From: Roseiarcus sp963721905 | Lineage (GTDB): Bacteria; Pseudomonadota; Alphaproteobacteria; Rhizobiales; Beijerinckiaceae | Direction of reading: 5' to 3' | NCBI GenBank assembly: GCA_963721905.1 | Contig: CAVRMF010000011.1 | Location: forward strand, 372,001-436,000 | DNA: 64,000 nt | Shown here: in pieces, positions 63,999-64,000 of the stretch | Position numbering within the stretch: the stretch's first letter is position 1 | Layout: each line of letters opens with the position of its first letter | Notes under the pieces: generated by a model | The model's database searches: none | What the model was told of the DNA's origin: nothing | What the model saw: only the letters and a program-made list of their open reading frames with translations | Translations under genes and position numbers: made by a program

Positions 63999-64000
63999 TG

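Noticed and set aside
1..64000. CRISPR arrays, tRNA and rRNA genes
   Set aside because: No regularly spaced repeat, cloverleaf pattern with conserved T-arm or rRNA core was recognised on reading; tRNAs could still be missed without a dedicated scan.

Overview
The window is high-GC DNA carrying a typical alphaproteobacterial (Hyphomicrobiales/Rhizobiales) gene set: the rho/hemJ and ppsR-maf-aroE-coaE-dnaQ block, fabA-fabB-fabI, petP-petR-kinase, chpT, a DUF4167 protein, an EipA-type DUF1134 protein, serC-serA with a serC-type leader RNA, and DUF1491 and DUF2336 proteins. Several c-type cytochromes, a molybdenum hydroxylase and a PEP-CTERM protein would fit a Beijerinckiaceae/Methylocystaceae-like organism. 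The genus is an inference only. No rRNA, tRNA, CRISPR array or integrase was seen.

Layout. 1-6000: hypothetical gene at the left edge, then a leftward cluster hemJ, rho, chorismate mutase, hisC, tyrC, chaC (aromatic amino acid and haem functions). 5936-6402: gene-poor gap at the place where hemE/oriC lies in related bacteria; hemE is absent. 6403-10104: rightward ppsR-maf-aroE-coaE-dnaQ, with overlapping starts. 10082-16551: leftward cell-wall genes (SGNH/DUF459 protein, MltB-type transglycosylase), the unsaturated fatty acid operon fabA-fabB-fabI, and an anchored coiled-coil protein. 16686-24959: redox region with an orphan molybdopterin subunit, cytochrome c', dihaem cytochrome, another monohaem cytochrome and cytochrome b561, plus sufE and small conserved genes. 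25236-28447: histidine kinase, receiver and receiver-cyclase module. 28657-36033: accessory island with a PEP-CTERM protein, IS1380 and IS1595 remnants, a complete-looking IS66 element that splits an AT-rich gene of unknown function, a complete-looking IS1182 element, and a third transposase scrap. 36184-64000: housekeeping genes again, namely CFA synthase, a tiny Flp-type pilin, a UvrD-type helicase, ilvE divergent from petP-petR-kinase, trxA, csaA, HAD, maoC, ribF, ileS-lspA, DUF4167, chpT, cysQ, eipA, serC-serA, trm112 and a FemAB/BioF2-like acetyltransferase running to the right edge.

Two observations dominate. First, at least six conserved genes (ppsR, aroE, the DUF459 gene, the molybdopterin subunit, the UvrD-type helicase and a coiled-coil gene, which has two) are split by what looks like one extra base, usually in a short homopolymer; the IS66 transposase has one base missing. 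Such a pattern in genes that are probably essential suggests consensus errors in the sequence more than true gene decay. Second, the IS66 insertion can be reversed on paper: removing the element and one copy of the 8-bp duplication ATCTCAAG restores an uninterrupted 335-codon reading frame. The original gene belongs to no family I can name with confidence.

Other points of note are the hemE-less candidate origin locus, a 23-bp near-perfect palindrome on the petP start codon, and a predicted structured RNA in the long leader before the DUF4167 gene.
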